Assembly: GCA_015680865.1 (NCBI GenBank)
Contig: JADAKE010000008.1
Location: 62,001-126,000 of the forward strand
Source: Enterococcus lacertideformus
GTDB lineage: Bacteria; Bacillota; Bacilli; Lactobacillales; Enterococcaceae
DNA length: 64,000 nucleotides
Direction of reading: 5' to 3'
Position 1 is the stretch's first letter; every line of letters starts with the position of its first letter. The position numbers and the translations under genes were made by a program. This document shows, piece by piece, positions 1-12,512 of the stretch. The notes under the pieces were generated by a model, which saw only the letters and a list, made by a program, of their open reading frames with translations, was not told the DNA's origin and ran no database searches.

Positions 1-110
1 CCAGCTATTGAATTGATCAAACAGCTTGTTCAAGCAGAAATTTGTGTCATCGCAGAAGGAAAAATCCATACACCAGAGCAAGCAAAAGTAATCAAGGCAT
101 TAGGTGTTGC
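1..110 (+). pseudogene. nanE: 3' part of nanE (ManNAc-6-P 2-epimerase), truncated by deletion
   Basis: Frame 1 from base 1 encodes a peptide containing [15 protein letters not shown] and KALGVA, typical of the C-terminal barrel strands of N-acetylmannosamine-6-phosphate 2-epimerase (ManNAc-6-P to GlcNAc-6-P). The usual continuation (GGAITRP-type phosphate-binding loop and tail) is absent. After GVA the sequence turns into the start of a PTS EIIC domain in another frame, and the epimerase frame stops at 169-171. The gene has therefore lost its 3' end by a deletion that also removed the 5' end of the next gene. The 5' part lies outside the window. Confidence 0.75.
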
Positions 111-1570
111 CGATCGCTATCTTACCAGTTGCCGGATTACTCTTAGGACTTGGTGGTGCGCTGACAAATGAAAGCGCCATAAATGCTTATCCTATTTTAG
201 CACAACCTTGGCTTCATACGATTTTGAGTATCATGAGTTATGCCGGTAACGCTATTTTTGCCAATTTAGCATTGATATTTGCGATTGGTATTGCTGTTGG
301 ACTGGCAAATGGTGATAAAGGAACTGCCGGTTTAGCTGGTGGTGTGTCTTATTTAGTTTATACAGCAACAATCAGTGGTTTTCTTGAATTATTTTCTGCC
401 AAGGATGCAACACTTGACACTGGGGTAGTAGGCTCAATTGTTATTGGTGGGACTGTCGCATTTTTACACAATCGTTATCGAAAAATCGAATTACCGCAAT
501 TTTTAGGATTCTTTGGTGGCTAGCGTTTTATTCCAATTATCTCTAGCTTGGCTGCAATTATTATCGGCTCTTTCTTTTATATGATTTGGCCACCCATCCA
601 AAATGGTCTAGTCGTTGCTGGAGAGCACATCGCACAAATGGGTAGCCTAGGAACATTTCTTTATGGATTCCTACTTCGTTTAACTGGTGCTGTTGGCCTG
701 CATCACACGATCTATCCACTTTTCTGGTACACTTCCTTAGGTGGTACTGAGAGTGTAGCAAATGTCACAGTTTCCGGGGCACAAAATATTTTCTTTGCCA
801 AATTAGCTGATCCGAATCATACAGGCTTATTCACTTATGGTACTCGGTTCTTTGCTGGAAGATTCGCCACAATGATGTTTGGCCTTCCCGCTGCCTGCTA
901 TGCAATGTATCGTGCAATCCCTAAAAAGAACCGCAAGAAAAATGGTGGTCTTTACTTTAGCGGCACATTGACTTCTTTTTTAACAGGAATCACTGAACCT
1001 GTAGAATATATGTTTTTATTCGTGGCTCCATGGCTGTACGTTATCCATGCGTTTTTAGACGGCCTATCTTTTTACTTTGCAGATATCCTGAATATTCGTG
1101 TCGGAAATTCTTTTTCAGGTGGTCTGATTGATTTCTTATTATTTGGTGTCCTTCAAGGAAATGATAAAACCAACTGGCTTAAATTGATTCCCTTTGGACT
1201 TGTTTGGGCAGTCATCTACTTTGTTGTTTTTACTTTCTTTATCAAAAAATTCAAGGTTGCTATACCTGGTATGACTGAAGAAATGGAGATAACCTCTGAA
1301 AACACCTTGAATAAAAATACCTCACTACACGACGAAGCTTTAACGATCATACAAGCGCTTGGTGGCGAAACAAATATCGAAACGGTCGAAGCTTGTGCCA
1401 CTCGCTTGCGTGTCGCTGTTACTGATGGTCAAATCATTGATAAACAAACGATCCAACAACTAGGTGCTACTGCTGTTTTTGAAGTAAAAGGGGGTATCCA
1501 AGCAGTTTTTGGTGGCAAAGCTGATTTACTTAGTCAAGAAATCAATCAAATTTTGAAGAAAGATGATTAG
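104..1570 (+). pseudogene. PTS EIIBC (glucose/amino-sugar superfamily), 5'-truncated and with amber stop
   Basis: Sugar-specific membrane permease (EIIC) fused to an EIIB domain, phosphotransferase system. The frame opens at [11 protein letters not shown], which normally follows a short N-terminal helix, so the true start was lost in the deletion that joins it to nanE. An in-frame TAG at 521-523 interrupts EIIC after GFFGG; the reading resumes in the same frame with RFIPIISSLAA. EIIC signatures GLHH and GITEPVEYMF are present, and the EIIB phosphorylation site CATRLRV lies near the C-terminus. The nanE neighbour suggests ManNAc or a related amino sugar (inference). An intact EIIA gene follows 11 bases later. 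Probably non-functional. Confidence 0.85.
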
Positions 1571-1581
1571 GAGGATGCTAC

Positions 1582-2064
1582 ATGTTTCAACTGTTCAAAA
1601 AGAAAAACCAAGAAACAATTATTTCCCCATGCTCGGGAAAGGTCATTCCTGTTTCTGAAGTGAACGATCCTGTTTTTTCACAAAAATTATTAGGAGATGG
1701 TTTTGCTGTTATTCCTGAAGATCAAACGGTCTATTCCCCTTTAGCAGGTCGCGTGACGACTATTTTTCCAACAAAACACGCAATCAATATAAAAAGCGAT
1801 TCAGGAATCGATTATTTGATTCATATTGGAATTGATACAGTCGAAATGCAAGGGAAGCCCTTCTCCATTCTTGTCAACGAAAATGATCGAATCACTGCTG
1901 ATACACCACTTGCTAAAGTTGATTTCAATCAAATCATTCAAGCTGAGAAAGATCCTTCAGTGATCGTTGTTTTCACAGAATCAGAACAAGTTGACGAATT
2001 AATATTAAGCACTGGAATGAGAATTCATGGAGAGCCTTGTGGAACGATTGAAAGAATAAAATAG
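1582..2064 (+). CDS. PTS EIIA component (glucose/Crr family)
   Basis: 160-residue soluble phosphocarrier that accepts phosphate from HPr and passes it to EIIB. The EIIA-Glc fold is clear: SPCSGKVIPVSEVNDPVFS at the start, the pair of conserved histidines His66 (FPTKHAI) and His81 (LIHIGIDTV, phosphorylated residue in the family), and full domain length. GGAGG lies 6-10 bases before the ATG. It directly follows the broken EIIBC gene and was presumably co-transcribed with it. As its cognate EIIBC is disrupted, it may now serve another EIIBC lacking its own EIIA, which is common in this family. Confidence 0.9.
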   Translation: MFQLFKKKNQETIISPCSGKVIPVSEVNDPVFSQKLLGDGFAVIPEDQTVYSPLAGRVTTIFPTKHAINIKSDSGIDYLIHIGIDTVEMQGKPFSILVNENDRITADTPLAKVDFNQIIQAEKDPSVIVVFTESEQVDELILSTGMRIHGEPCGTIERIK

Positions 2065-2096
2065 CCCATTATCAAGCAGAAAATATGGACAGCTGA

Positions 2097-2995
2097 TCAA
2101 TAGCCAATAGCCCTCATTAGATAGACTAAAGAATAAAGATCATTCTTAAACGAACAAGGTTGGCGTTGCTTTTTTTCCTTACCTATTCCTGTTTGATCCC
2201 CATCGTCTGACAATGAAACTTCGATTTGTTCGCACGTTTGATAAGCGAGATGATCAGTCGATTCATCTACACACTTTAACAAGTCTGGTAAAGTTTTTAA
2301 TGTATCAAAAAAGGATGAATCTTTTAAATAGACTAAATGAAGTTTCCCATAATTGACCTTTGCATCGGGAAGTAGCGTTTCAAATCCACCAATTGAATTG
2401 GTCAAACCAATCAGTAATGTACTACTTTCAATTTGTTTTTCCTCATTGTCAATTTTCAATCGAAAAGCATAAGATCGTGTGCTCACCAACTGTTTGAGAC
2501 CGGAAATAAAATAAGCAAACTTTCCATATTTCGTTTTCTTTTCTGAATCAACATCGTTGATTGATTCAGGAATAGATCCAATTGCTACCACATTCATAAA
2601 ATACCGATCGTTGATTTTACCGATATCTAATGGTTGGGTCGAATCTATTGAAAGATGATTGATCGCTTCTTCCGGATCTAAAGGTATCCCTAAAGCACGT
2701 GCTAAGTCGTTGACTGTTCCTAATGGGATAAAACCAAAATTCGGACGATGCGCTTGTTCTGCGATCCCGTTGATCCCTTCATTGACCGTTCCATCTCCTC
2801 CCATGACAAATACGCTGTGGTAACCGTCCACTGTAGCCTTACGAGTAAAGTCTTTCGCATCTCCTGCTTTTTTCGTGTGAAGAACAACCACTTCATCGAA
2901 CATTTTTCTAGTTTTTCATGCATTAGTTTTTCATACCCTTTTGCTTGCTCGCCTCCCGAACTAGGGTTTACAACCAACAACGCTTTTTTCATCAT
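2097..2995 (-). pseudogene. DagK/YegS-like lipid kinase, frameshifted
   Basis: Diacylglycerol kinase catalytic-domain protein. The N-terminus MMKKALLVVNPSSGG (first family motif) is in one frame and FVMGGDGTVNEGINGI (nucleotide-binding GGDGT) in another. The frames join if one A is added to the A5 run (T5 at 2903-2907 on the plus strand), giving about 299 residues, the normal family length. So a single-base deletion separates the first 30 or so residues from the catalytic core. A start further inside could still make a truncated kinase lacking the first strand. Sequencing error in the homopolymer is the alternative. Convergent with the PTS genes. Confidence 0.75.
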
Positions 2996-3017
2996 CTCTG
3001 TTCCTTTCTATCCATGA

Positions 3018-3465
3018 TATTTAGTTTATTTTTTTACTATAGCATAAAAAAACTCAGAACAACTAGTTATAGACATTTTGAGCTATCCTCTGTAAAATGT
3101 TTACTTTTTTTATTAAATCTATACCTATTTGTTCTCATATCCAATATTTATAAAAGACAAGTAAAGAAGCCCTATCTGTTTATAGTATTGATAGAAAGAA
3201 ATATTTGTGCTTTAGCAAACAAAAAAGCCAACTGATTATATAAATTTTTCTGTTAATCAATTATAAAAATTTTATTTTTCAAGTACAATTTGTCATTTTA
3301 CTAAAAAAACCGTCCTGTTGATCCATTTTAAATTCTTAATATAAAGCTTTTTCTTCGTTTTATCGAGATAGTGTTTCAACGATAAAAATACTAGTCATTG
3401 CCTTTTAAGGAAGCTCTCACTGTTTTTGTAGATAAATCAATATTAAAATTACATTAAATTTTTCC
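3018..3465. other. AT-rich intergenic region
   Basis: About 450 bases between the lipid kinase start and the end of the ABC permease operon. I see no credible gene, tRNA or strong terminator; short open frames here have no ribosome binding site and low-complexity translations. It must contain the promoter of the lipid kinase (near 3020-3060), but no clear -35/-10 pair could be fixed. Confidence 0.4.
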
Positions 3466-4302
3466 TTACTTGCCAGTCATTACAAACCCCTTTTCGAAGT
3501 TCTTATTCAATAATATATAAATGAGCAAGGTAGGAATTGAAGCAACCCCACAAGCTAATAAAACGGCTGGTGTATTAGTCGTGGCACCATTTGGTCCATT
3601 CAACTGTGAAAGCACAGGCATAATCGGACGAATATTTTCTGATTTGCTAAATGTTAATCCAAATAGCAGATCATTCCATACAAAAGAGAATTGAAAAAGA
3701 AATAGTGCAGAGATCGGTGCTTTAGCCATAGGTAAATAAATTCTATAAAAAATTTGAAAATCGTTTGCACCATCTATTCGAGCAGCTTCACTTTGCTCAT
3801 CACCTAATCCGCTGAAAAAATTCCGTAAAACAAACGTACAAAAGGGAATCGAGATAGCTACATAAAAGATTATTAAGCCCAATTGAGTATCATATAAACC
3901 AAACTTAGCAAACATGCGGTAGACAGGAATTAAATACATCTGTAAAGGAAAAATCGTTCCACTGTAAATGATCATGAACCAAAGAAACGGTTTTTTAATA
4001 TCTAACTTCGTTAGACCATAAGCTGCTAAAGCAGATAAGAAAATAGCAAATAGGGCTGACAAAACGCCGTAAAGAAAACTATTTGTAAATCCTTGACCAA
4101 TCGGTGCACGTTCCCTAATAAAATCAAGGGATTGGCTAATTGCAATACCTTTAGGAAAATCCCAGAAGTTTCCTTGATTGTATTCAGAACCCGATTTCAT
4201 TGCATTCACCAAAGCAAAACTGAAGGGAAAAATCCAAAGAAACCCTAAAATACAAAGAAGAGCATTGAAAAGTTTTGTATTTGTTTTATTTAATTTTCCC
4301 AT
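3466..4302 (-). CDS. sugar ABC transporter permease, MalG family
   Basis: 278-residue integral membrane protein with about six hydrophobic segments. It carries the EAA-loop signature EAARIDGANDFQIFYRIYLP that docks the ATPase, as in carbohydrate-type (CUT1) importers. GGAGG precedes the ATG, and the gene begins one base after the stop of the upstream permease, so the two are translationally coupled. Substrate cannot be read from the permease. No ATPase gene is nearby, which is usual for systems sharing MsmK/UgpC-type ATPases. The binding-protein gene upstream is reduced to a tail, so import is probably lost. Confidence 0.9.
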   Translation of the reverse strand: MGKLNKTNTKLFNALLCILGFLWIFPFSFALVNAMKSGSEYNQGNFWDFPKGIAISQSLDFIRERAPIGQGFTNSFLYGVLSALFAIFLSALAAYGLTKLDIKKPFLWFMIIYSGTIFPLQMYLIPVYRMFAKFGLYDTQLGLIIFYVAISIPFCTFVLRNFFSGLGDEQSEAARIDGANDFQIFYRIYLPMAKAPISALFLFQFSFVWNDLLFGLTFSKSENIRPIMPVLSQLNGPNGATTNTPAVLLACGVASIPTLLIYILLNKNFEKGFVMTGK

Positions 4303-4303
4303 A

Positions 4304-5206
4304 CTAGTTTTCCTCCTTAAAGGTCTTTTTCAAATAAAAAATAGAAATAAATAAAACAATTAGTGACAAAATAGTTTCTACAGCAGAGCCATAGCCGTAA
4401 GAGCCGTTGATAAAAGTTTCCTTGTACATTGTCACAGCTAATGTTTCTGAAGTTCGATAGGGTCCACCACCAGTCATTAACCAAATACCATCAAAGGTTT
4501 TGAAGCTATTGATGATAGCCATCAAAATAACAATAACTAACGTTGGTTTTAATAAAGGAAAAATAATTTCCTTGTATAATTTGAAGCCATGCGCACCGTC
4601 AATTCTGGCTGCTTCAATTGGTTCACTTGGAATATTATTTAACCCAACGATCAGTAAAATCAAATTCGTACCAATTCCTTGCCAAACACTTGCGCCAATC
4701 ATTACGAATGTATTGACGTAAGGAATACCAAGCCAATACTCACTTGATTCTGTCAATCCAGCCGTTTCTAATAGCTTAGGCAAACCATAGTTAGATAATA
4801 GAGAAACCATAATCAAAGCTGAAATCGTTGGTGACACAGCATTTGGTAAATAAAACAGATTTTTAAAAATTGTGCCCCAACGACTATTAATAATCATCAC
4901 AGCAAAAATCAAGGGAATCAACACAGGAATAATTAAGGCTGACACTACCCAAATGATTGTATTTAGAAACGATTGCGTAAAATAGCTATCTTGAAACAAC
5001 CGCAGGTAATTGTCCAGACCAATGAATCGTATTTCAGAAAGCCCATTCCATTCTGTAAAGCTCAAGAAAATCGTAAAAAACGCTGATGTAATAAAAAATA
5101 CTGTGACAAGTATCGTAGCTGGAAGGACATATAAATAGGGCGTAAGTTTCTTTAAAAGATCGCTTCTTTTCTTTTTCCTTTGACTCTTTTTTGCATCATT
5201 TTCCAT
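4304..5206 (-). CDS. sugar ABC transporter permease, MalF family
   Basis: 300-residue permease, start chosen at ATG 5206 because GGAGG lies just upstream and the basic, Lys/Arg-rich cytoplasmic N-terminus begins there; an upstream in-frame start would lack a ribosome site. The EAA loop reads EAARIDGAHGFKLYKEIIFP. Six hydrophobic segments follow a positively charged leader. It forms the heterodimeric channel with the MalG-like partner downstream. The 5' neighbour in the operon is the remnant of the solute-binding protein. Confidence 0.9.
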   Translation of the reverse strand: MENDAKKSQRKKKRSDLLKKLTPYLYVLPATILVTVFFITSAFFTIFLSFTEWNGLSEIRFIGLDNYLRLFQDSYFTQSFLNTIIWVVSALIIPVLIPLIFAVMIINSRWGTIFKNLFYLPNAVSPTISALIMVSLLSNYGLPKLLETAGLTESSEYWLGIPYVNTFVMIGASVWQGIGTNLILLIVGLNNIPSEPIEAARIDGAHGFKLYKEIIFPLLKPTLVIVILMAIINSFKTFDGIWLMTGGGPYRTSETLAVTMYKETFINGSYGYGSAVETILSLIVLFISIFYLKKTFKEEN

Positions 5207-5332
5207 CTTTATGCCTCCGTTAATGTTCAAGACAGAAGATAGTAACTCCCCAAGTGAAGAAAGTTACTATCCTAACTTACCGTTGCTTTTAAGAATTAGT
5301 TAGAACATTATTCAAATTGAAAACTCTTCTTT

Positions 5333-5587
5333 TTACTGTTTTTGTTCTTTTTCCCAAACTTTTTGAATGGTTGCCAGACTCTTATCCACTTGTTCTTTTG
5401 TTGGATTTGCAGCAATTTTCCAGTATTCATCAATGGATAAATTAACGACTGCTGGCGTAAACTGTTCATAATAACGTAATTTAAGTGTAGTTTTTGATTG
5501 ATCAGCTGCACTTTCTGTGAACAGTTTACTGATTGGATCACTAAAGGAAACTTCATAAAATAATAACATAAAATCAAGTCCATCTTA
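5333..5587 (-). pseudogene. C-terminal remnant of a sugar-binding lipoprotein
   Basis: The minus frame encodes about 84 residues ending VWEKEQKQ and containing LLFYEVSFSDPI and LSIDEYWKIAANPT, typical of the C-terminal lobe of extracellular carbohydrate-binding proteins. It sits at the expected position upstream of the two permeases. The frame is closed by a TAA about six codons upstream of the ATG-like codon, and no signal peptide or N-terminal lobe exists. Immediately beyond 5587 the sequence switches to an integrase fragment on the other strand, so a rearrangement removed the 5' part. Confidence 0.7.
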
Positions 5588-5610
5588 CTCACTTATAATC
5601 ACATTACTTA

Positions 5611-5790
5611 TGGAATGATTTCCGCCATACTGCTTGCTCGCTTATGTTTGAAGCTGGCGCAACGATTAATGAGGTTCAAAAGCGCTTAGGTCATAAAGAC
5701 GTAAAAACAACCATGAACATTTATAGCCACGTTACACCACAACAAGCAGAAAACACCAGTCAGAAGTTGGTAAACTATTTAGGCTTCTGA
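5611..5790 (+). pseudogene. C-terminal remnant of a tyrosine recombinase/integrase
   Basis: Sixty codons beginning WNDFRHT and ending at TGA 5788-5790. The fragment holds the second Arg of the catalytic set (FRHT), the His of LGHKDVKTTMNIYSH and the nucleophilic Tyr in NIYSH, so it is the last third of a phage or ICE integrase catalytic domain. The N-terminal DNA-binding parts are missing. It marks the scar of a lost mobile element that joins the ABC transporter operon to the suf operon. Confidence 0.85.
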
Positions 5791-5835
5791 CAAATAGATA
5801 GCTTTTCGGATAACATTTATGGGATTGAAGGCAAA

Positions 5836-5875
5836 TAAAAAGCCAAGAACGCTATAATATCAACGTTCTTAGCTT
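5836..5875 (-). terminator. Rho-independent terminator of the suf operon
   Basis: Inverted repeat AAGAACG (5845-5851) and CGTTCTT (5864-5870), extended by GCC/AGC flanks, followed in the minus direction by a T-rich stretch at about 5836-5841. It lies just downstream of the sufB stop at 5887. Confidence 0.65.
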
Positions 5876-5886
5876 ATAGATAGGAG

Positions 5887-7277
5887 TTATCCCACACTGC
5901 CTTCCATCTCATAACTGATCAATCGATTCAATTCAACCGCGTATTCCATTGGCAATTCTTTCGTGAATGGTTCGACGAAGCCCATGACGATCATTTCGGT
6001 GGCTTCGGATTCGGACAAGCCACGGCTCATGAGATAATACAGTTGTTCTTCTGAGATTTTTGAGACTTTTGCTTCATGTTCTAGGGATACTTGACTATTG
6101 TGGATCTCATTAAATGGAATGGTATCTGATTTTGACCATTCATCCATGATGATCGTGTCACATTCGATATGGGAAATGGAACCTGCGCTATTCTTAGCGA
6201 AGGTCACTTGCCCACGATAATTGACTTCTCCGCCGTCTTTAGAGATTGATTTTGAGACGATGGAGCTTGAAGTATTTGGTGCATTATGGATAATTTTTGC
6301 CCCTGTGTCTTGGATTTGGTTGGCTCCGGCAAAGCAATTGATAGCATGGTGCCGCGAGCGCCCTTGCCATCAAGATAAACGCTTGGATATTTCATAGTTG
6401 TTTTTGCGCCAAGATTGCCATCGATCCATTCAACTGTTGCTCCTTCGTAGGCTTTTGCACGTTTTGTGACTAAGTTGTACACGTTATCTGACCAGTTTTG
6501 AATAGTTGTATAACGGCAATACGCATCTTTTCTGGTAAAGATTTCTACGATCGCTGCATGCAAACTATTGCTTGAATAGGTTGGCGCGGTACAGCCTTCT
6601 ACATAATGGATACTAGCACCTTCATCCACGATGATCAACGTCCGTTCAAACTGTCCGGTATTTTCAGCGTTGATGCGGAAATAGGTTTGTAAAGGTACAT
6701 CGACTTTTACACCTTTTGGTACGTAAATAAAGGTACCGCCTGACCAAACAGCTGAGTTTAACGCGGCTAATTTGTTGTCCGTTGGTGGCACGAGTTTTGA
6801 AAAGTATTCTTTGAATAGCTCTGGATATTCTTTCAATGCAGAATCGGTATCCGTAAACACGATACCTAACTTTGCAAATTCATCTTTCATGTTGTGGTAA
6901 ACAACTTCTGACTCATATTGGGCAGAGGCTCCTGCTAAGTAGGCACGTTCTGCTTCTGGGATGCCGATTTTTTCAAAGGTATCTTTGATTTTTTCTGGTA
7001 CGTCTTCCCAGTCACGAGCTGGTTTATCACTTGGTTTTTGGTAATATTTAATAGTATTGAAGTCAATGTCTGATAAATCTGGCCCCCAACTTTGCATCGG
7101 CATTTTATTGAATGCTTCGAGGGATTTCAATCGGAACTCTAACATCCATTCTGGTTCGCCTTTTATTTTGGACATTTCACGAACGACTTCTTCGGTCAGT
7201 CCTTCTCCTGTACTGAAAACTGGTTCCACGTCATCGTGAAAACCAAATTTATATTCTTCTAATTCTGGTACGCCCAT
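5887..7277 (-). pseudogene. sufB: SufB Fe-S scaffold subunit, single-base frameshift
   Basis: SufB is the scaffold of the SufBCD complex for cluster assembly. Start ATG 7277 ([11 protein letters not shown]) has GAGGAG upstream. The N-terminal 310 residues run to [10 protein letters not shown] in one frame. The C-terminal part ([18 protein letters not shown] to the stop) is in the next frame. Adding one A to the AAA at 6331-6333 (plus strand) restores IAFAGAN and a continuous protein of about 463 residues, the normal length. No other break is seen. As suf is the only cluster pathway visible and is considered essential in related firmicutes, a sequencing error or a very recent mutation should be considered. 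Confidence 0.85.
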
Positions 7278-7281
7278 GTTT

Positions 7282-10260
<2,979 letters not shown>

Positions 10261-10273
10261 TTGCCACTCCTAC

Positions 10274-11047
10274 TTATGCTTCTTCTTCTTTATAGTCGAT
10301 TCCTAGTTCCTGACTGATACCAGCATATCCTTCTGCTTCAAGACGTTTCGCTAGGTCAGCATTTCCGGTCATAACCACACGGCCTTCCATCATGATATGA
10401 ACAACGTCAGGTGTGATATAATTCAATAGCCGTTGATAGTGAGTGATGATCAATGCACCAAAATGATCACTGCGCATTTCATTCACCCCTTTTGCAACAA
10501 CTTTCAAAGCATCAATATCTAAACCAGAGTCGATTTCATCTAAAATTGCAAATGTTGGTTCCAACATCAATAATTGTAAGATTTCATTGCGTTTCTTTTC
10601 GCCACCGGAAAAGCCTTCATTCAAATAGCGTTCGGCCATTTCTTCTGGCATGTTTAAAAGTGCCATCTTCTCATCTAATTTTTTTAAAAAAGATAAAACA
10701 GAGATTTTATCGTCTTCTTCTCGCTTGGCGTTGATGGCTGCACGCATAAATTCAGCATTGGTGATTCCTGGAATTTCACTTGGATATTGCATTGCTAAAA
10801 ATAAACCTAAACGTGCACGCTCATCAACTTCTAAGTCTAAAATATTTTTTCCATCAAATAGAACCTCGCCTTGCGTTACCTCGTAGTTCGGGTTGCCCAT
10901 GATCGCAGCAGATAGCGTGGATTTACCGGTTCCATTTGGCCCCATGATCGCATGGATCTCGCCCGTTCTCATTGTTAAGTTAACACCTTTAAGAATCTCT
11001 TTCTCCTCAATCGACACGTGTAGATTTTTAATTTCTAAGACAGACAT
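10274..11047 (-). CDS. sufC: SufC ATPase
   Basis: 257-residue ABC-type ATPase driving the SufBCD scaffold. Start ATG 11047 (MSVLEIKNLHV) was preferred to the in-frame ATG two codons upstream because GGAGG is 8 bases away, the best spacing. Walker A GPNGTGKS at residues 36-43, signature FSGGEKKR at 146-153, Walker B AILDEIDSG around 167-175, and switch His in ITHYQRLL. First gene of the operon; the sequence upstream holds TTGATA and a TATATG-like box 18 bases apart on the minus strand, a weak promoter candidate. Intact. Confidence 0.95.
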   Translation of the reverse strand: MSVLEIKNLHVSIEEKEILKGVNLTMRTGEIHAIMGPNGTGKSTLSAAIMGNPNYEVTQGEVLFDGKNILDLEVDERARLGLFLAMQYPSEIPGITNAEFMRAAINAKREEDDKISVLSFLKKLDEKMALLNMPEEMAERYLNEGFSGGEKKRNEILQLLMLEPTFAILDEIDSGLDIDALKVVAKGVNEMRSDHFGALIITHYQRLLNYITPDVVHIMMEGRVVMTGNADLAKRLEAEGYAGISQELGIDYKEEEA

Positions 11048-11594
11048 GTACATTTCCTCCAAATTCTGTTTCGTTCTCACTCATTTTAGACTAATTGAGA
11101 ATGGAGCGCAATGTTATAACCAGTTAAAATCAAAACTTTTCCATATATTACTATTAAATTATTGTTATCAAATAATAATATTTATAAATTACTTAGTTTT
11201 TTATATTTTATTCTATCATTTGTCCAATCATTTCTATTCGTTTGATGTGCGTCATACAATTTCCAATGATCAAACAAGTTTCTTTATAAAAAATGTTCTA
11301 CATATAAGTAATCAAATTTAGAAAAGATCAAGCGTTTTTTACTTACCAGGATGAATTTTTATTATTAATATTTATTTTTTCATCTTTTTATATCAATCAC
11401 TTTGACTTCTGTAATAAACTCAGTTTGTACCGATTATTTTTAATTAAGCTTTTTTAGCCACAGTCAATCATTTATTTTTTACTATCTATCGGATCGACTA
11501 TTTTTTTAGCTTTATATCCTAAAAAATAAGATTTATGAGAAACACATATTTTGTAATAAAAGAGATTTTTTGTCTAGTGAAAGGAGCAATTTCC
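11048..11594. other. AT-rich intergenic region between sufC and the RpiR pseudogene
   Basis: About 550 bases with divergent genes on both sides. Apart from the weak sufC promoter candidate near 11140-11180 (minus strand), I see no gene, RNA or hairpin of note. Base composition is strongly AT. Long spacers of this kind often mark the remains of lost genes, but no recognisable residue is left. Confidence 0.4.
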
Positions 11595-12354
11595 ATGGTG
11601 AGCAGTAGTTTAATTTCTTTATTAGAAAAAAACGTTCTTCTTTAAGCAAAGTTGAAAATGAGGTATTGAATTACATCATTAACCATCTATCAATAATTCG
11701 GACAAAAACGATTGACGAGGTAGCCAACGAATTATTTGTTTCAACCGCCACGATCTCACGAACAGCCAAGCATTTAGGTTATCAAGGTTTCAAAGAATTA
11801 AAATATGCGATCAATCAAGCCCGATACGTGGAAAATCAGGAAGAAAATATTCCTCGTTTTCAACTGATTACCAACCGCATGATCTCAAATGTTACTGAAA
11901 TCTTTCAACAACTAAGTGAAAGAAAAATAAAACAATTGATTGCTTTGATTGATCAATCCCATACAATTGAAGTTTTGGGTTTAGGTGGAAGCTTTCCTAT
12001 CTGTACGGATTTTGCCCGTAAATTAACCTTTTTAGGGAAAAAAGCATTTGCTAGTTCAGATTGGGATGAGCAAAAAGCAGCAATAAATAATCTAAATCAA
12101 AAGGATCTGGCTATTTTTATTAGTTTTACAGGAGAAACAACGGGCATTCTTACTTATGCCCAGATTGCTTGTAAGCGAAAAATCCCAATAGTCAGTATCG
12201 TTTCAACGAATGGTAGTAGCTTAGAAAATTATCAACGGTTACCTTGTTTGCAAAAGGATCTTCTCTCTATCATTCGACTGTGGATTTGAATTCAAGATTT
12301 TCGATCATTTGTCTAGTTGAAACAGTATTAATGATGTATGTAGAGCAACAATGA
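11595..12354 (+). pseudogene. RpiR/MurR-family regulator, two frameshifts
   Basis: Transcription factor with N-terminal helix-turn-helix and C-terminal SIS sugar-phosphate domain. AAGGAG precedes ATG 11595. The first 13 residues (MVSSSLISLLEKN) run into a stop; one missing base near 11632 restores RSSLSKVENEVLNYI. The HTH (TIDEVANELFVSTATISRTAKHLG) and SIS core (VLGLGGSFPICTDF, ISFTGETTGIL) follow. A second missing base near 12235 restores the usual SIS end STVTLFAKGSSLYH to VEQQ, stop 12352-12354. Two one-base losses give the 253-residue length expected. The target operon is unknown; the 3' end abuts the metI stub. Confidence 0.8.
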
Positions 12355-12365
12355 AGAAACATTTT

Positions 12366-12512
12366 TTAATGAAACAAATTACATAATCGTGTAATTGTTA
12401 CTAACACCATGGAAATCAATGTCATATAGAGCGTATCAATGAATGCTTGTTTCATCGTCTCCATATTGATTTGACTAAAGTTTAAATATGTTTCTGTAAA
12501 GCTTTTATCCAT
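12366..12512 (-). pseudogene. metI: 5' stub of metI (methionine ABC permease)
   Basis: ATG 12512 lies within the last codons of metN, with GGAGGTGAT upstream. The first 36 or so residues, MDKSFTETYLNFSQIN to TLYMTLISM, match the N-terminus of MetI permeases. The sequence then diverges and stops at 12366. A deletion has removed the other 170-180 residues and the binding-protein gene metQ, fusing the stub to the end of the RpiR pseudogene. Confidence 0.65.

Noticed and set aside
2748..3235. Two plus-strand frames over the lipid kinase start
   Set aside because: Phe/Cys/Ser-rich translations antisense to a recognised gene, no ribosome site.
11140..11190. Strong promoter for sufC
   Set aside because: Only TTGATA with an 18-base spacer and a poor -10; not listed as a separate site.
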